Shown one piece after another: positions 20,358-30,363 of a stretch of 64,000 nt of DNA. The notes under the pieces are model-generated. The model saw only the letters and a list, made by a program, of their open reading frames with translations, did not search any database and was not told the DNA's origin. Numbering within the stretch: the stretch's first letter is position 1; each line of letters begins with the position of its first letter. Both the position numbers and the translations under genes were made by a program. The stretch is from Aphrocallistes beatrix (lineage: Eukaryota; Porifera; Hexactinellida; Sceptrulophora; Aphrocallistidae), in assembly GCA_963281255.1 (NCBI GenBank), contig OY725488.1, forward strand, positions 11,877,524-11,941,523, in the 5' to 3' direction.

Positions 20358-21169
20358 CTATCTCAACTTGGTTTGGATGGGAGCAGAGCAGCATAGAATC
20401 CCTGGTGGAGTTGAGATGTTGCTCCTGCAGATTAAGAATCCACTCTTACTAGAGAGACAAATAATGCAAAATTCTTGTCTGCAGCTAGAACATTTTAATG
20501 AGTTACAACCGCCAGAATATTCAACTATGACCTGGCATCGGGGACAAGCTCTTCTTGTTGGAATTTTCACCTTTTTCCCTTGAAAATCTTGGATTTCTAT
20601 TATTGGAGAGGTTTTCAGTTTTTCGATTATCTCTCTGTTGCAATTCGCATTTCCGCACACTTGACAATCTGAAGGGTTCTTCCACTCGCGCAAACAGTAC
20701 CAGCAAAATTTGAAAGATTTCCTATCTTTATTTTGACACGTAGCGCAATCAACCTGTAGAGATCCTGGATTAATCCTCTGACAGAGAGTTAGACACTTGG
20801 GGCATTCCTGAATATCTTGACTCTCACAGAAATTAGTCGCTATGGTAGTGATGATGAATTGCTTTTCTTCCAGAGTTGGTAGACCAAATTTGATAATATC
20901 ATTATGAGTTTAACACACATAGCGCAATTAATTTCATACTTCATGTTTCTTAGCTGCCCCCATGTCCATTCTAGAAGATCATCTGGACATATGTAATGGG
21001 CACATTCCATTCGTAAACCGCCTTCATCAAAACATATGCCACATTCACCTCGTGGGTGAGGGAATGATACAGTCCTTCTTTCATCTCTTACAAAATATTG
21101 TCCACGACTTCTTGCATCAATAAATTTGATTCCTGCTTTTGAAAATGGATTTGATTCACATTCAGCCAT
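20358..21169 (-). pseudogene. RBR-type (RING-IBR-RING) E3-like gene with one frameshift
   Basis: The minus-strand gene starts MAECESNPFS. RING1 is complete: C-x2-C in GECGICFDEGG, then MECAHYICPDD and INCAMC. Just after it, at about 20891-20917, the frame is lost: one frame runs on to a stop at 20840-20842, while the paralogous sequence resumes in another frame as NDIIKFGLPTLEEKQF. It continues through an IBR-type domain (CWYCLREWKNPSDCQVCG) and RING2 (RACPRCQVIVEYSGGCNSLK ... FCIICL). The GGC cysteine of RING2 is the position that carries ubiquitin in RBR ligases. The protein ends APIQTKLR, as in the intact paralogue at 32911 (APVQTKLRD). A single small deletion explains the break. RBR E3s take ubiquitin from an E2 onto their own cysteine before transfer to substrate. 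Confidence 0.85.
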
Positions 21170-21687
21170 TTAACTTTGCTGCTAATACTTTAGAGACTGC
21201 TAATACTTTAGAAGACCTTTACTAATAATCAATTGAATATAACATTGAATAGTGGCGTATTTGAATTCGCAACCCTGGAATAGTTATACATGGAATCCAG
21301 AACTGGAAAAAAAGATTGTACGGATTTTATTTGTCCTACCGTTTACGTGCTACTTAATTATTTCCTCCTATTTAGATTTAGATTGATCGTGCAATATAAA
21401 ACCAAAACGAGTCTTCATCGAGTGATTTCCAGAAATATTTGACCATTTCAGGATCAGAATTTTCTTAATTTAACATGTCCGTTTCATCCAGAGTATTTAC
21501 ATACTACCTTTTATTTTCTTCAAAAAAAATTAAAAGGTAGTAAGTAGCAAGTAAAAGAAAAGTAGCAAGTAAATCCCTATATAGTTTCAACAGTTTCATA
21601 ATGTACCTATTTCGTTGGAATGTACAGGTACAATTTGTTGGATTCAAAATGAGATGTTTCGAATGAAATTGGTCACAATTCAAAGTA
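21170..21687. other. Spacer, no gene seen
   Basis: Upstream of the minus-strand RBR gene. It contains an inverted pair of TACTACCTTTTA / TAAAAGGTAGTA words at 21500-21542, a possible short hairpin. No coding feature is supported. Confidence 0.35.
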
Positions 21688-21877
21688 TAGTCGGCTCCGC
21701 TTAATAGGGTCACTGTTTAAATGGGTCAGCCGCTTAATCGGGTCACTTTTGGCAGGACCGGAATAGCTCTCACACATAGAGGCTAATACAAAATATTTTC
21801 AGTTAATAGGGTCCTCCGCTTAATCGGGGCAAAATGTCCCCTGACCGATGTGACCCTATTAAGCGGAGTCGACTGTA
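21688..21877. mobile_element. MITE of the CTCCGCTTAAT family
   Basis: Terminal inverted repeats: TAGTCGGCTCCGCTTAATAG on the left and the inverse of CAGTCGACTCCGCTTAATAG on the right, with TA at both edges. The interior has further inverted GCTTAATCGGG words. It is related to the outer MITE at 28314-28662, sharing the CTCCGCTTAATCGG ends and an internal GAGGCTAATAC / GAAGCTAATAC word. No coding sequence; TA targets suggest a Tc1/mariner-type source. Confidence 0.75.
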
Positions 21878-22779
21878 TATAGTCTTAAATTTCTAACATA
21901 TATAGCATTTCATGTTGTGCCACCAAACCAAGATTGTGGAGACATTTTCTCATCCAAATCTAACAGTAATCAAATTTTGCATTTAGGGTCTCTTTATGAT
22001 GTAGAAGTGCATTGTATATATTTTTGGAGAAATCTCATCACTTCAGGTTCTTACCATAAGTGCATATATATTTTTACGCCTTTTAGTAAAATATACTTTT
22101 TAACAAGAATCTATGGAATATTTCAATGTAGAACCCGATTTTCGCACTACAGAAAGTAATAACGTGAATATTTTATGAGTCATTAATTTTATTTTGACAG
22201 TTTGAGGTTGAACTCGATAAGAGTAAATACATACTATGCAGCTTAATTGGTTTCCTTAGAACCAGAAAGTTTCTGGATTCTTAATTAAATAGGTATTAGC
22301 ATCTGTAAATGATGCATGTAAAAGACACAAAGTGGATCAAGAAATTGAAAGCTGTAAAATATTACAGATAAATAACGTTTAATTAGATGATAGACCTATA
22401 AACCTGAACCTAAATGCCTGAAATCCTAACTAACTTTTGTAGAAATGCTATAAAGCCCCTCTTTTCCAATTGGGCGAATTTTTCCTTGTACGAAATATTG
22501 AAAACTCGAATTGATGTAAGGAACCGAGTCGAATAAATGAGAAGCGAAATTCGAGCTAACCTAGTATCCTCATACTTCCATGCAATGAGTACATCTCCGT
22601 ATAGAAGCTGCACTGAAAATTGAAAAGGTTTTGCATGAAAATTCTATGCAATTTTTTCTTTATTTTATATTGGTGTAACCGACTGAACGCTAGTATTTGT
22701 AGTAAATAAAAATGAAATATATTAACCAGCCCTAGGTCTGATAAGTTATCTCTTGTGGTGTTTGGGCTGTAAAATGAAG
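21878..22779. other. Spacer, no gene seen
   Basis: AT-rich. Around 22556-22640 there is a fragment (ATGCAATGAGTACATCTCC, then AGAAGCTGCAC) resembling the repeat near 14597-14632 and 5089-5115. No supported gene. Confidence 0.35.
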
Positions 22780-23205
22780 TATAGTGGAACCTGTATATAA
22801 CGGCCATCCAAGGGACTGGACAAAATTTGCCGTTATACACAGGTGACCTAATTTACAAATGAATGTCTTAATCATCAAAAGGTATCAACGTAGTGCAATA
22901 AATGTCAAGTTTTAGAAATCAATTGCTTAAAGTAATTACATGAAACTTGTTTATCGTTCGTAACAGGTTCTGTAAAAACACATAAAAAGGTGAAAAAGGT
23001 GATGGCCGTTATAGACAGGTGACGACCGTTATAAACAGTTATAGGGTCAGTAATGGATTACTAACGGGTGGCCGCTGGCCGAGTTAAACAGATGACTGTT
23101 ATACACAGGTTCAATATTATGGAATTTCGGATGGGACTGTTCATTGGTAACCGCTATAGACAGGTGACCGTTATATAGAGTGGCCGTTATAGCGGTTCGA
23201 CTGTA
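22780..23205. mobile_element. MITE rich in CCGTTATA words
   Basis: The left end TATAGTGGAACCTGTATATA and right end GGCCGTTATAGCGGTTCGACTGTA are imperfect inverted copies, with TA at each edge. The interior repeats GGCCGTTATAGACAGGTGAC-type words many times in both orientations. A Tc1/mariner (pogo-like) origin is likely from the TA target and termini; no transposase remains. Confidence 0.7.
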
Positions 23206-23344
23206 TTTATATTGGCAAGGTTATACGTACATTATTATATTATCACAAACCTTGATAACTAAACAAGATATTATAATACAAATGAAAATATTGTATTTGA
23301 AAATAGTTAAAGCAAGAATGTTATTTATACAACTGTAGATCACT

Positions 23345-24070
23345 CTATGATAAAGGATAACCACCTGGAAGCCTAGTTACTAGTACGATTGTTGCTCCAC
23401 CTGTGATTCCATAATCCTGAAATGTCATAGTTTTACCAGCATGAGTATCTTCAAGTTCTTTGGTTCCATAGAGTAGACGTTGATGTTCCAGACTGACTCC
23501 CATTCTATCTCTGATTAGTGCTTTCAGTTCTGAAACTTTAAAGCTCTAATGACACATACAGTACTTAAAATGTTTGTTTGCTCGTTTGTCTAGACGTTTG
23601 GAAAAACTGATAAAGCGCTTGTATACGTTTATTATACAAAATATTATAACGGTTGCAATATAAAAAGGATAGTTTAAATAGGTTAGCAATACTATTAATA
23701 AATTAAAGAGATATTTAGGCTAGGATCGATAAGCGTAATTCGTTAGTAAAGTTAATTGGTAATGATTAGTATAAAAACTTAGTCAGTATCAAGGAATTAT
23801 CTAGGAGCGCGAGACGCTCCTTTAGGCGTATGATTTTAAGCTGCAAAGTGTTTAGGAGCGTAGCGTATCTCTGGAAGGCTGTATAATACCCTGGTTAGTA
23901 TGTTTGGAGATTATTTCGTGTTAATTAAACCTTTACCTCCTTATGTATATTATTCAATATTGGAACTGGTCTGCTATAATATTATCAAACAAACCTACCT
24001 TTATTTTTGTTGATTGAATCGGAAAAGTTTTGGTTTTCCCTTCGAGTCCTGAAATGTAGATATTTTCCAT
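23345..24070 (-). CDS. Ubiquitin-like protein, two exons, RLPGG-YPLS C terminus
   Basis: Exon 1 is 23999-24070 (starts MENIYISGLEGKTKTF, 24 codons, donor GTAGGT). Exon 2 is 23345-23545 (acceptor ATTAG; VSELKALIRD ... EHQRLLYGTKELED ... VLVTRLPGGYPLS). The intron is 453 bp. The 90-residue product aligns along its length with ubiquitin: G-K-T near the start, QRL-x-x-G-x-x-LED in the middle, and a C-terminal RLPGG (Gly85-Gly86) followed by YPLS that would need removal by a protease. Relative to ubiquitin LRLRGG, the Arg at position 72 is kept and Arg74 is Pro. It is probably a conjugated Ubl for which the nearby E2 and RBR genes could be partners; that link is inference. It is similar in layout, intron position and length to the Ubl at 27696-28948. 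Confidence 0.85.
23797..23860 (+). repeat. Inverted repeat, left copy, with inner hairpin
   Basis: It reads ATTATCTAGGAGCGCGAGAC, then GCTCCTTTAGGCGTATGATT, and contains the hairpin GGAGCG-CGAGA-CGCTCC. It lies inside the intron of the minus-strand Ubl and is repeated in reverse at 24609-24674 with only a few differences. Confidence 0.8.
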
Positions 24071-24819
24071 TATTCTTCGTAGTACGTCTACTAGGGTTGA
24101 GTAGAATATGGGATAAGAGATGTAAGATAGAAATCTACTATTCAGATCGCTGTGTTCCTAGTCAATCTCAATACTTTTATATACTAGCACACATTATAGT
24201 ATTTGACTGAAATATGATTTCATCTCCACTCTGCAAAATAAAATATTACACAAGTATAATAATAGTAATGACTTTTGATTTTAAAAGCTCGATGTTTTAT
24301 AGTTTAAACTCTGCGATAGCATTGTTTGCTTAAGAATTCTGGTTCATGTTAGTCCAAAAATTAGTTATTTTTCTTTTCGTGCGTTATACATGTAAGTGAA
24401 GCTCTTGAAAATATGCATATCTTTTATACGCATAAAGGCGAATGTACACACTTGAAAGTAATTAAATACGAACTATGCCAATCAGCTGCAGAGTAATTTA
24501 TACAGCCATTCAGACATGCTCCTAGTCTCAGACTCATACATTTTCATACGCCTATTTCGATAAAAAACATTATAACATAGGGTAAATTGTGGAAAATTCA
24601 AAATTTTGACGCTCCTAAACACTTTCGGGCTTAAAATCATACGCCTAAAGGAGCGTCTCGCGCTCCTAGATAATCATTTGATGCCAGTGGTTCTCAAAAT
24701 GGAATACGGGCCCCTAGGGCGCTGAGGGATCGTTTGGGGCGCCGTAAAGTAAGACAAGGTGACGCTAGGTTTTGGGAAAAGCTGGAAGTTCAGATTTAAA
24801 TTTTGAAAATTTCCTATTT
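24071..24819. other. Spacer between Ubl start and class A gene
   Basis: Divergent intergenic region: the Ubl runs left and the class A E2 runs right. Bases 24140-24480 are shared with 14640-14900. At 24696-24720 stands CAGTGGTTCTCAAAATGG, the start of a hAT-type MITE related to 27922, without its right end. The GC-rich stretch 24706-24765 belongs to that fragment. Confidence 0.45.
24609..24674 (-). repeat. Inverted repeat, right copy
   Basis: Reverse-complement partner of 23797-23860. The two copies bracket about 750 bp that include exon 1 and the presumed promoter of the minus-strand Ubl. They may be two independent small hairpin elements in opposite orientation or the ends of one larger unit. 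Confidence 0.8.
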
Positions 24820-24938
24820 CATCTCAAGATTGGTAACAACCAAATACATGGCCTGTATTTTATTATTTATTTTATTTACTATTCAAATTACTCATGCTTT
24901 TGAAATAGCCCAATTTTTAGATATCGATAAAGGATGCA
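24820..24938 (+). promoter_or_regulatory. Upstream region of class A gene 24939, partly conserved
   Basis: Shares TTCATCTCAAGATTGGTAAC and AAATTACTCATGCTTTTGAA with the other class A upstream regions, then AGATATCGATAAAGGATGC before the ATG. The ATACGTTTACRCATT word present before the other three genes is missing here, with a deletion at that place. Confidence 0.4.
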
Positions 24939-26738
24939 ATGAGTGATGAGGAAAGAATAAACAGTTATAACCTGCGTCGAGCTACAAAACGATTGAACAG
25001 AGAACTCAACATAATAACTAAAGACCCAATTCCTGGAATAGACCTACGCGCTAATGAAGACAACATCCTAGAATGGCATTTCGTTATACACGGGAAAGAG
25101 GATACTCCTTACTATGGTGGAATGTATCATGGAAAACTCATATTTCCTTCAAACTTCCCTTTCGGTCCTCCAAAGATTATATTCCTAACTCCGAACGGTA
25201 GATTCAAGACGAATGAACGCATCTGTTTCAGTTTGAGTGACTTCCATCCTGAAGAGTGGAAACCAGCCTTTTCAGTAACCACGGTGTTACAAGGAATTAC
25301 AGATTTTATGCACGATAGCACTGAGACTATAGGTAGCATTGAGACGAGTGAGAGTGTGAAGAAACAGCTCGCTGATAGTAGTTCCATTCACAATGGTAAA
25401 GATGCTATTTTCTGTCACCTCTTCCCCCAACTGTGTGGAAGAAAATTAACAGATTCAGAAGATAGTTCGAGTGAATCTAGTCCTCCAAAGAGCCCAACAG
25501 CGACTTCAGATACCAAAATATCTCCCACACTTCCAGAGCGGGAGGTACTTATTAAGATAACTCCACCATCACCACCTCCACCATCTCTATTTAGAGACAC
25601 TCGATCTGGCGAAAAAGAAAAGGCAAAGGAAGCTGTTTTCTTTCGAGAAGAGTCTTCATCACCTCGTGGAATTGTTCAAACTTCTGGAGAAGAATCTCCA
25701 ATATCAAGTGGAACCATTATAAAACAGATTACTCCAACACATACCACTCCTTTACAGAATGTGTCTCAGGACTCCACAGATCCAATACCTAAAAGTCTTG
25801 ATACAAATTCCCAGATTCCAGAAAATATTGAGTTAGAGAAGATTCCAGCAGATATTCCTAGTGAAAATAGAAAGCTACCTTCTCTACCAATCAATATTCC
25901 AGATGCTGCGGATTCACAGAGAAGACTCCCTTCTTTACCCAAAGAAAAAATTCCCTCACCGGAAACTAAAGTTTCCCCAGTTAGAGAAAATATCCGATCA
26001 CCAGATGAGATCTCCCTACCAACTAGAACCCAATCTCAAACATCTACTGAAATAACTTCACCACCTACACATCTAACTCCAGTACCTAGTGAGATAACTT
26101 CACCTCCACCTGAAGAAACACTTACATCAAAGGACAATCAAAAAGAGTCCTCATCACCTGATGAAATTATTAAAACCTTCAGGAAAGAACCTAGTGGAGC
26201 CATTCAAGAACAGAGAACTATTACTCCTCCAACACATACCACTCCTTCAGTCCCTAAACCAATGTTCTACCCTGTAAAATGTCCTGAAGCACAACCTTCC
26301 TCAAGAGAAGTAAGACCTCTTTCACAGAATGTATCACCTCTGATACCATTCATTAGATCTCCCATTAAATCCAAAAAGCAAAATTCTGGGGAAAATTCCC
26401 AGACGCTAGAAAGTAATGAGCTGGATGTGAGACGAGCACATTCTTTTAGTGAATATGGAAAGCGACCTTCTCCACTAATCAAATCTTCAGGAGCTACACA
26501 TTCACAAAGAAACCTCCCTTCTTCGCCCAAAGATATAATTCCTCAAATTGGAACGGTAACATTTCAAGATATTGAACGAGCTCATCGCCAGGATGTAGAT
26601 ACACGTTCCTTACGTCATCATATGTTTCAACCTAACATCAGGACGATGGATTTCACCATTGGTGCTCTCGTATTTAGCCTTATTCTTATTTTAATTCTAG
26701 GCCTGCTATTGATAGCACTGCTCTTCTTATTACCTTGA
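24939..26738 (+). CDS. Class A Ubc6/UBE2J-like E2, tail-anchored, single domain
   Basis: An intact frame of 599 residues. The UBC domain (residues about 12-135) has TPNGRFKTNERIC with predicted catalytic Cys96, then SLSDFHPEEWKPAFSV and the subtype-1 signature TTVLQGITDFMHDSTETIG, matching the first domain of the double genes at 2300 and 6619. A conserved SSIHNGKDAIFCHLFPQLCG block follows, as in all class A genes. Then comes a disordered Pro/Ser/Thr tail with two rounds of the THLTPV cassette. The C terminus (IGALVFSLILILILGLLLIA then LLFLLP) is a tail anchor. As in UBE2J enzymes, catalysis would take place on the cytosolic face of the ER. The ATG follows AAAGGATGCA and is conserved among sisters. 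Confidence 0.92.
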   Translation: MSDEERINSYNLRRATKRLNRELNIITKDPIPGIDLRANEDNILEWHFVIHGKEDTPYYGGMYHGKLIFPSNFPFGPPKIIFLTPNGRFKTNERICFSLSDFHPEEWKPAFSVTTVLQGITDFMHDSTETIGSIETSESVKKQLADSSSIHNGKDAIFCHLFPQLCGRKLTDSEDSSSESSPPKSPTATSDTKISPTLPEREVLIKITPPSPPPPSLFRDTRSGEKEKAKEAVFFREESSSPRGIVQTSGEESPISSGTIIKQITPTHTTPLQNVSQDSTDPIPKSLDTNSQIPENIELEKIPADIPSENRKLPSLPINIPDAADSQRRLPSLPKEKIPSPETKVSPVRENIRSPDEISLPTRTQSQTSTEITSPPTHLTPVPSEITSPPPEETLTSKDNQKESSSPDEIIKTFRKEPSGAIQEQRTITPPTHTTPSVPKPMFYPVKCPEAQPSSREVRPLSQNVSPLIPFIRSPIKSKKQNSGENSQTLESNELDVRRAHSFSEYGKRPSPLIKSSGATHSQRNLPSSPKDIIPQIGTVTFQDIERAHRQDVDTRSLRHHMFQPNIRTMDFTIGALVFSLILILILGLLLIALLFLLP

Positions 26739-27695
26739 ATTAAATGTAATAATTCATTTTAAAATATTGTGTATATATATATATACATATATTCCATTAT
26801 TTTTATTGCTGCTTTTAATGCTAGTTTAATTTAATGCATGATTTTCTTATATTTTCACTAATTGATCTTAAACAATTGTACCTAGAAACATTTCCCAAAA
26901 TCTGAGGCTTTTATTATTGGAGTATGTTTATTTATATCGACTCTAGAATCACTAGCTTCTTCCTTCCGTTCGATTTATTGATTTTGGGGGACGAGAGAAT
27001 ATATCTTATATAAGCAAGTGAACTATGCTCATATCTCCCCAAACTGATTTAAAATGTACATTCAGGACAGAATGAATCTCTATTTTATCAAGTAAAGTCT
27101 TCATTCGATCCAGTTACGTATCCAGACCTGGCCAAATGGGAATGAACCACTAACTGTGTAGTATATAACAACTCTATGTGGAGTCATCGAATATACTCAT
27201 CAATAATAAATTCATAGCTACCTATCTCTCCATAAGAGATCAATAGGCTTTGAATATTTGATTAGGTGATGATGACTTACAAGTGTGTGTGGCTATTCTT
27301 ATCAGTTATCAATATCTATCTACTGCTATATTTATCTCTGAGAATGAATTACTGAACTTCGTTAATGCAAACACTGGACGGTCAAATTTGTTCGTATTGT
27401 CCTGGATTCGAACCAACTGGAGGAATCTACACATGTATTTTATTCCGTAGGGGATACAATATATATTCGTATTATCGTTCGTCTCAACGAGATTCTACTA
27501 TACTCGAGTTCTTCATCGAATTTAAGAAATCAATAAGACAGAACTGGAATAGAGAATAATGAATATGAATTTGCTTCAAGATTAAGAGGCAGACGTACCC
27601 TCTTCTCCAATTTAAGTTTCAAGCTTCTTTTAAACCTACATGCTTACACGTTTGTTTTATAATTAGACTTAGTTGGTAGTTACACTAGTATCAGA
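26739..27695. other. Spacer with shared 3' flank; no gene seen
   Basis: The first 260 bases resemble 4500-4700 after the class A gene ending at 4364. A TA microsatellite lies at 26771-26786. The remainder up to the Ubl start holds only short frames with no recognisable content. Confidence 0.4.
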
Positions 27696-28948
27696 ATGGA
27701 AACTATTTTTATCTTGGGACTTGAAGGAAAGACCAAAACTATCTGTGTAAAGAAAAAGCAAATGCAGGTAAGAGACCAAATTTAATGTTAGTGTTATTAC
27801 TAGATGCTAATAGACACATATATCCCTCATCATATTGCATTTGATAATACTATTGGGATTTGACCTAACAAAGTAACTCCACTATGTCCATTCAAGCACA
27901 CTACAAAACTACTATTTACTACAGTGGTTCTCAACCTTTCATGGTCCGTGGCCCCCTTACCGAGACCCTGAGTACTGTAGCCCCCTGCCCTTCAATAAAA
28001 AAACGTAGATTTCTATAGAATATTTAATTTCAATTGGACAGTATGTTTGAGTCAATACTTAAACATAGCCCCCTGGTGAAGGCCTCTGCTCGTGGCCCCT
28101 GGTTGAGAAACGCTGATTTGCTAGTTAAGGGTTAGTAGACAGGCCATAAGGAAGTAGCCTAACCAGTTTTGTTGCTGTACGTGCACTTTACTGTTTTTTC
28201 CAAGTTATTCGATCTGTGAATTCTGAGTGTTACGTTCCTGAAAATCAATGGCCAATTTGGGTTTTTCTTTTTCGCTTGCAGTATAGTATTCATAGAATAC
28301 ATATACTGTCAACTCCGCTTAATCGGGACAAGTCTCCAGGAACTGAATGGTTCCCTTACATAGAAGCTAATACAGTCGAAACCGGGTTTTTTTCTTACAC
28401 CGGGTTATCCTTACTGTTGTAAGAAATTTCAGGTTTACGAGTACATTCCATCGTATTTCTATTGCTCGCGGTTTATTCTTATAATCGGTTTATTATTACT
28501 TCGGTTGATCCTTATATCGGTTTATCCTTACTATATTTATCTGAAAAGAAGTAAGAAAAACCGGTTTCGACTGTACTAAATTCATTGGTTAATTGGGAAC
28601 TCCGCTTAATCGGTATAGAATATCCAGGAGCAAAGTGTCCCGATTAAGCGAAGTTACCTGTAATAGAAAAACGGCAGTAGTATCTAATTTTAAAATTGCT
28701 GATGTTAATTGTCGAGAGATTTTAAGTAATTCTATTTGTTTATGAATATTTTTTAGACTTACACAGTTAGTGAGCTTAAAGCTCAAGTGCTTTTAAGAAC
28801 TGGTATCGAAGCTGAAAATCAAAGATTGTTATTCGCGGGTAGAGACATTCTAGAAACCAGGAACGATCAGGTGATGAAGATCAGTGACTATGGAATCGTA
28901 GGAAATGTCACCATAGTTTTGGTGGTTCGTCTCCCAGGCGGTAGTTAA
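27696..28948 (+). CDS. Ubiquitin-like protein, two exons, RLPGG-S C terminus
   Basis: Exon 1 is 27696-27767 (METIFILGLEGKTKTICV, 24 codons, donor GTAAGA). Exon 2 is 28757-28948 (acceptor TTTTAG; VSELKAQVLL ... ENQRLLFAGRDILE ... SDYGIVG ... VLVVRLPGGS). The phase is kept and the product has 87 residues. QRLLFAGR corresponds to QRLIFAGK of ubiquitin (Lys48 position is Arg), and the diglycine is at 85-86 with one extra Ser, so a processing protease is expected. The intron is 989 bp, unusually long here, because it holds a hAT MITE and two nested MITEs. The paralogue at 23345-24070 has its intron after the same codon 24. No close named family is recognised (not SUMO, NEDD8 or URM1 by eye); it is a divergent ubiquitin-type protein. 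Confidence 0.88.
27922..28115. mobile_element. hAT-type MITE in the Ubl intron
   Basis: Starts CAGTGGTTCTCAACCTTTC and ends GGTTGAGAAACGCTG, the classic hAT (Charlie-like) termini. It is flanked by ATTTACTA (27914-27921) and ATTTGCTA (28116-28123), a target duplication matching 7 of 8. 194 bp, no coding capacity. Confidence 0.85.
28314..28662. mobile_element. CTCCGCTTAAT-family MITE carrying a nested MITE
   Basis: Outer termini are TACTGTCAACTCCGCTTAAT and the inverse GATTAAGCGAAGTTACCTGTA. The two halves are separated by the element at 28371-28575. With that removed, the rest aligns with the element at 21688-21877. It lies within the Ubl intron. Confidence 0.8.
28371..28575. mobile_element. 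Inner MITE (TACAGTCGAAACCGG termini)
   Basis: Begins TACAGTCGAAACCGGG and ends AAACCGGTTTCGACTGTA, a near-perfect inverted repeat with TA target, inserted at a TA of the outer element. The interior has repeated CGGTTTAT-CCTTA words. A younger insertion than its host. Confidence 0.85.
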
Positions 28949-30363
28949 TACCAATTAAAGAACACTTTATTATTTATACCAAGAAACATTTTCTAAATGT
29001 CATCGCTTAATTTATATGTACCTTTTATACAAGTAGGATAATTTATTCATAGAATTTTGTATTGAAATAGTTAATTAATAAGCCACATGGAATAGCGAAT
29101 GCAAATCTTATATATTAAAATGCTAGGATTTTTTTATTATTTTTTTGTGTTTGTCCGAATTGATTGAAGAATTGCGAAGTCATAGAGATGTGAAAATTTC
29201 CATATAGGTGTCAAATGATGAATCTACGATCCAGTTCTAAGATCTAAGCGAAATTTTCACATCTCTGGAAAAAAATGGAAAACAATTTTTCACACCTTTT
29301 TTCTATACAAAATAAATGACTACACTATCACAATAGAAATCATTGTACAAGTACGACACTACAATAAATCGTCATTATTATTATACTTCAAAGCCACAAC
29401 TTGTTTGATATCTTAAATGTATTAGAATGTATGGCAATAAAAAAAGATTGTCTGCATATTTTCACACAATTTGATGAATTTTGAAAATAATGCTAGAGAC
29501 TAGCTTCTAACGGGTGACATGGGGTTTTCAGGGGTATAGATTTCGAATATCATATTTTCGAGTCAATTTGACGATCAATTTGTTTACTTTTGTTTACAAT
29601 AGATACATAAAGTAAACAAATTACAAAAATATGCTAGAGACTAACTTTAAACGGTTGACATGGGGTTTAGTACTGTAGGTTTAGTACTGTAGATAAGTAC
29701 TGTAGATTTCGAATATTATATTTCGGATCCATATGAGAAGTTATTCGTTAACCTTTGTTTACAATATATATACTATAAGTGAAAAAAAAATCCCAAAATT
29801 GGTTAGATTGAGTAACTCCACGCGCCCGCAAGGCGAATCTGCGGACACACAGTGTCTGCAAGCCCCGCACGCAAGCAAGCGAAGCCGCTTGTATGAAGTT
29901 AAATTCTGCGATTTCAAAAAATTTAGGGCATTATTTATAAGGAATCCTGGCTGTCAAGGATGAATCTGTGGGCGGAAATAGGAACAGTGAACCATGTGTA
30001 TAATAATGTACAAAACCTTGTGTTAGTATGAATCCACGAAGTGAATGACTGGAATTATCTATTAGCTATGTAAACTCTTACACTATTAGTAAACACTTTA
30101 ATTTTAAGCTCAACGGTTCATATTGGGTACTTCACTATGTAGAATCTGATTTAAGCACTGAGATGGCTACTATAATGATGGGAATATTTAATAGGTTAAT
30201 GACACTTGTATTTGTATGTTACATCTCTGTTTGTTTCTTAATGAAACTGCACGATCAGTCAACCGACATTTGTAAAAGAAATATTTACTTTCATTTTTAG
30301 AATTTTTTAAAATGCGGATGTTAATTTTATAAAGGTAGATACTTATATAGTCTCCATTTCTAC
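28949..30363. other. Spacer dominated by an interspersed repeat
   Basis: Contains the repeat at 29107-29900. After it there is AT-rich sequence without supported genes up to the TRAF start. Confidence 0.4.
29107..29900 (+). repeat. Interspersed repeat, possibly Helitron-like
   Basis: It begins TCTTATATATTAAAATGCTA and includes GTGTTTGTCCGAATTGATTG, a word also found at 45238 in a second copy (45198-45740). The GC-rich end has a hairpin CAAGCGAAGCCGCTTG at about 29876-29891; a comparable GCGAAGCGCGC end stands at 35537. A TC start, a 3' hairpin and no inverted termini are Helitron features, but the canonical CTAG-type end is not seen, so the class is tentative. Within it, two partly similar stretches (29490-29600 and 29630-29760) form an internal duplication. 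Confidence 0.5.

Noticed and set aside
22556..22840. 94-residue minus-strand ORF with hydrophobic content
   Set aside because: It runs across the edge of the MITE at 22780 and has no recognisable domain or splice context.
27395..27461. tRNA-like sequence on the minus strand (TATTGT...GGTTCGAATCC...ACAATA)
   Set aside because: The T-loop word and a six-base acceptor-like pairing are present, but there is no D arm, no good anticodon arm, and the T stem has a mismatch. Likely chance or a distant repeat relic.
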